From NCBI GenBank assembly GCA_024644185.1, contig JAHELM010000115.1, positions 1 to 7,280 of the forward strand: a DNA stretch of 7,280 nucleotides. Direction: 5' to 3'. Both the position numbers and the translations under genes were made by a program. Shown piece after piece: positions 6,219-7,280 of this stretch (the stretch's first letter is position 1; the number at the start of each line of letters is the position of its first letter). The notes under the pieces are model-generated. The model was not told the DNA's origin. It worked only from the letters and a program-made list of their open reading frames with translations, and did not search any database. This DNA is from Rhodospirillales bacterium (GTDB lineage Bacteria > Pseudomonadota > Alphaproteobacteria > UBA8366 > JADFVY01).

Positions 6219-6285
6219 CAACCTCGCGCCCGCCGCGCCGCGAAATCGTGGCGCGGATTTCCCGACAGCGCATCCCGCGAGGTTG
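6219..6285 (-). promoter_or_regulatory. Structured 5' leader element of the DUF465 transcript
   Basis: A perfect 10-bp outer stem, CAACCTCGCG (6219-6228) with CGCGAGGTTG (6276-6285), encloses a 7-bp inner stem, CCGCGCC (6233-6239) with GGCGCGG (6250-6256). It lies 43 bases upstream of the DUF465 ATG, inside the expected leader. Its 67-base span and nested design suggest a folded RNA. It matches no riboswitch I recognise, and plus-strand RNA would fold slightly better (a G-U pair at 6240/6249). Confidence 0.5.
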
Positions 6286-6373
6286 TCCACCGCCGCCGGG
6301 GTGCCTGTGCAGGCATCCTGATATTTATGGGAAAAACCGATGTTTCGATCTGCTACGAGCATCTGTAGATACG

Positions 6374-6402
6374 ATAGTACATCGTTCCCGCCGCCCTGTC
6401 AG
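6374..6402 (-). promoter_or_regulatory. Promoter of the DUF465 gene
   Basis: On the minus strand CTGACA (6397-6402, five of six to the -35 consensus) is followed by 17 bases and TACTAT (6374-6379, four of six to the -10 consensus). Transcription would start near 6367, giving a leader of about 190 bases. An inverted repeat ACGAT-N5-ATCGT (6371-6385) overlaps the -10 and could be a repressor site. Confidence 0.55.
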
Positions 6403-6408
6403 CCCGTG

Positions 6409-6430
6409 TTCCGATCACATTTTTCCGATC
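6409..6430 (-). promoter_or_regulatory. Direct repeat GATCGGAA upstream of the DUF465 -35 box
   Basis: Two exact copies of GATCGGAA (minus strand; plus-strand TTCCGATC at 6409-6416 and 6423-6430) begin 14 bases apart. The proximal copy ends 6 bases upstream of the -35 hexamer, about -42 to -63 from the inferred start. That is a usual place for a direct-repeat activator site. The regulator is unknown. Confidence 0.4.
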
Positions 6431-6537
6431 GAGTGCGGCGGCGGCGCCGAGCCTGCCCTGCAAACGCGGGCAAGTTTCGCCTGTCCCCGGCCGTGAACAG
6501 GGCCGCGGCGAATGGTCCCGGGACGGATGCGATCCGC

Positions 6538-7280
6538 TCATCGGTCGCCCAGGCAGATCCCGAGACCGCGCGCTGTACGGACCGCCGCCCCGTCCAGATC
6601 GACCGTATGCGGCCGGGCTATCGCATCCGCGATCGGCACGTCGATCACCTGCCTGGCCCGCCAGGCGACCATGCGGTCGAACCGGCCGGCGGCAACCAGG
6701 TCGACAGCGTGTACCCCGAAAGCGGCGGCGATCATCCTGTCGCGCGCATCCGGCGCGCCGCCGCGCTGCACGTGGCCGAGAACCGTGACGCGAACCTCCG
6801 CGCCAGTTCCCGCGGCAATGCGATCGCCGACATAATGGCCGACCCCGCCGTAACGCACCGCCTCGCCGGGCGACGATTGCGTCACCACGGCGCCGGTCTC
6901 GGTCCTGACCGCCTCGGCCACCACGACCAATGCGAAATTGCGCCCCTGCCCCTGTACCCGGGCGATCTGCCGCGAGACGGCTTCGATCGACCAGGGGATT
7001 TCGGGAATCAGGATCACGTCGGCACCACCGGCGATCCCTGACACCAGCGCGATATGGCCGGCGTCGCGACCCATCACCTCCAGCACCATGACCCGGCTGT
7101 GGCTGGCCGCCGTCGGCTGCAACCGGTCCAGCGCCTCGGTCGCCACCTGGACGGCGGTGTCGAAGCCTATCGACACTTCGGTTTCGGCAACGTCGTTATC
7201 GATGGTCTTGGGTATGGTGACCAGACCGAACCCGCCTTGTTCGGCCAGCCGGCGCAGAATCGCCTGGCTGCCGTCACCGC
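6538..7280 (-). CDS. pfkA: 6-phosphofructokinase, partial, N-terminus beyond the right edge
   Basis: The enzyme phosphorylates fructose 6-phosphate to fructose 1,6-bisphosphate in glycolysis, in the cytoplasm. The visible 246 residues run from the GDGS phosphate-donor loop (7267-7278) to the stop at 6538. They include PKTIDND (with the catalytic Asp corresponding to E. coli Asp127), SIGFDTA, the MGR substrate motif (MGRDAGHIAL, fragment residues 69-78), LIPEIP and LGHVQRGG (167-174). About 100 N-terminal residues are missing, judged from the E. coli enzyme. The residue corresponding to E. coli Gly104 is Gly, as in ATP enzymes, whereas the one corresponding to Gly124 is Lys, as in pyrophosphate-using and mixed-clade enzymes. 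ATP is thus the likelier donor, but pyrophosphate use is not excluded. The symbol is by family only. The gene lies upstream of DUF465 on the same strand without evidence of cotranscription. Confidence 0.9.
   Translation of the reverse strand, partial: GDGSQAILRRLAEQGGFGLVTIPKTIDNDVAETEVSIGFDTAVQVATEALDRLQPTAASHSRVMVLEVMGRDAGHIALVSGIAGGADVILIPEIPWSIEAVSRQIARVQGQGRNFALVVVAEAVRTETGAVVTQSSPGEAVRYGGVGHYVGDRIAAGTGAEVRVTVLGHVQRGGAPDARDRMIAAAFGVHAVDLVAAGRFDRMVAWRARQVIDVPIADAIARPHTVDLDGAAVRTARGLGICLGDR

Larger units (their letters stand above)
6176..6537. other. Intergenic region: leader and promoter of DUF465, 3' end of PFK
   Basis: From right to left, as transcribed on the minus strand, it holds: an inverted repeat CGGAT-N3-ATCCG just after the PFK stop (6524-6536) and a palindrome GTCCCGGGAC (6515-6524), neither with a T tract; a direct repeat (6409-6430); a sigma70-like promoter (6374-6402); an inverted repeat TGCCTG/CAGGCA (6302-6315); and a long stem-loop (6219-6285). 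No coding frame with a ribosome binding site was found. Confidence 0.65.

Noticed and set aside
6340..7041. Plus-strand frame of 233 codons opposite PFK
   Set aside because: It is antisense to clear PFK motifs and runs through the promoter region of the DUF465 gene.

Overview
The window is GC-rich DNA with dense coding, alphaproteobacterial in style. That assignment is an inference from protein similarity (a propionyl-CoA synthetase, a 542-residue acyl-CoA synthetase, a DUF465 protein and a PFK of the kind seen in Rhodospirillales-like bacteria). No rRNA, tRNA, CRISPR array, transposase or phage gene was seen.

Layout from left to right: (1) positions 1-1214, minus strand: the N-terminal 404 codons of a propionate--CoA ligase (PrpE), cut by the window edge, with a TATAAT box and a palindromic operator candidate upstream. 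(2) 1477-3003, minus: an exported 508-residue di-heme oxidoreductase of the DUF1111/COG3488 family, followed by a hairpin terminator candidate. (3) 3004-3449: a divergent intergenic region with an AT-rich island (about 24% GC by hand count over 3201-3340). (4) 3450-3794, plus: a small membrane-anchored or exported protein made largely of Asn-Pro-Cys repeats, with its own terminator. (5) 3945-5573, plus: a complete acyl-CoA synthetase. (6) 5574-6007: a convergent intergenic region with a strong orphan terminator and competing GC-rich hairpins. (7) 6008-6175, minus: a 55-residue DUF465 protein. It has a good sigma70-type promoter about 200 bases upstream and a structured leader. (8) 6538-7280, minus: the C-terminal part of a 6-phosphofructokinase, cut by the right edge.

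Functionally, the two adenylate-forming ligases activate carboxylic acids to CoA thioesters (propionate for PrpE; probably a short- or medium-chain or otherwise modified acid for the second). They flank an envelope redox/metal module candidate: the di-heme protein and the Cys-repeat protein, which are divergently transcribed from a shared AT-rich region. A link between those two is inferred from position only. The least explained object in the window is the NPC-repeat protein, with ten NPC motifs and fourteen cysteines in 114 residues.
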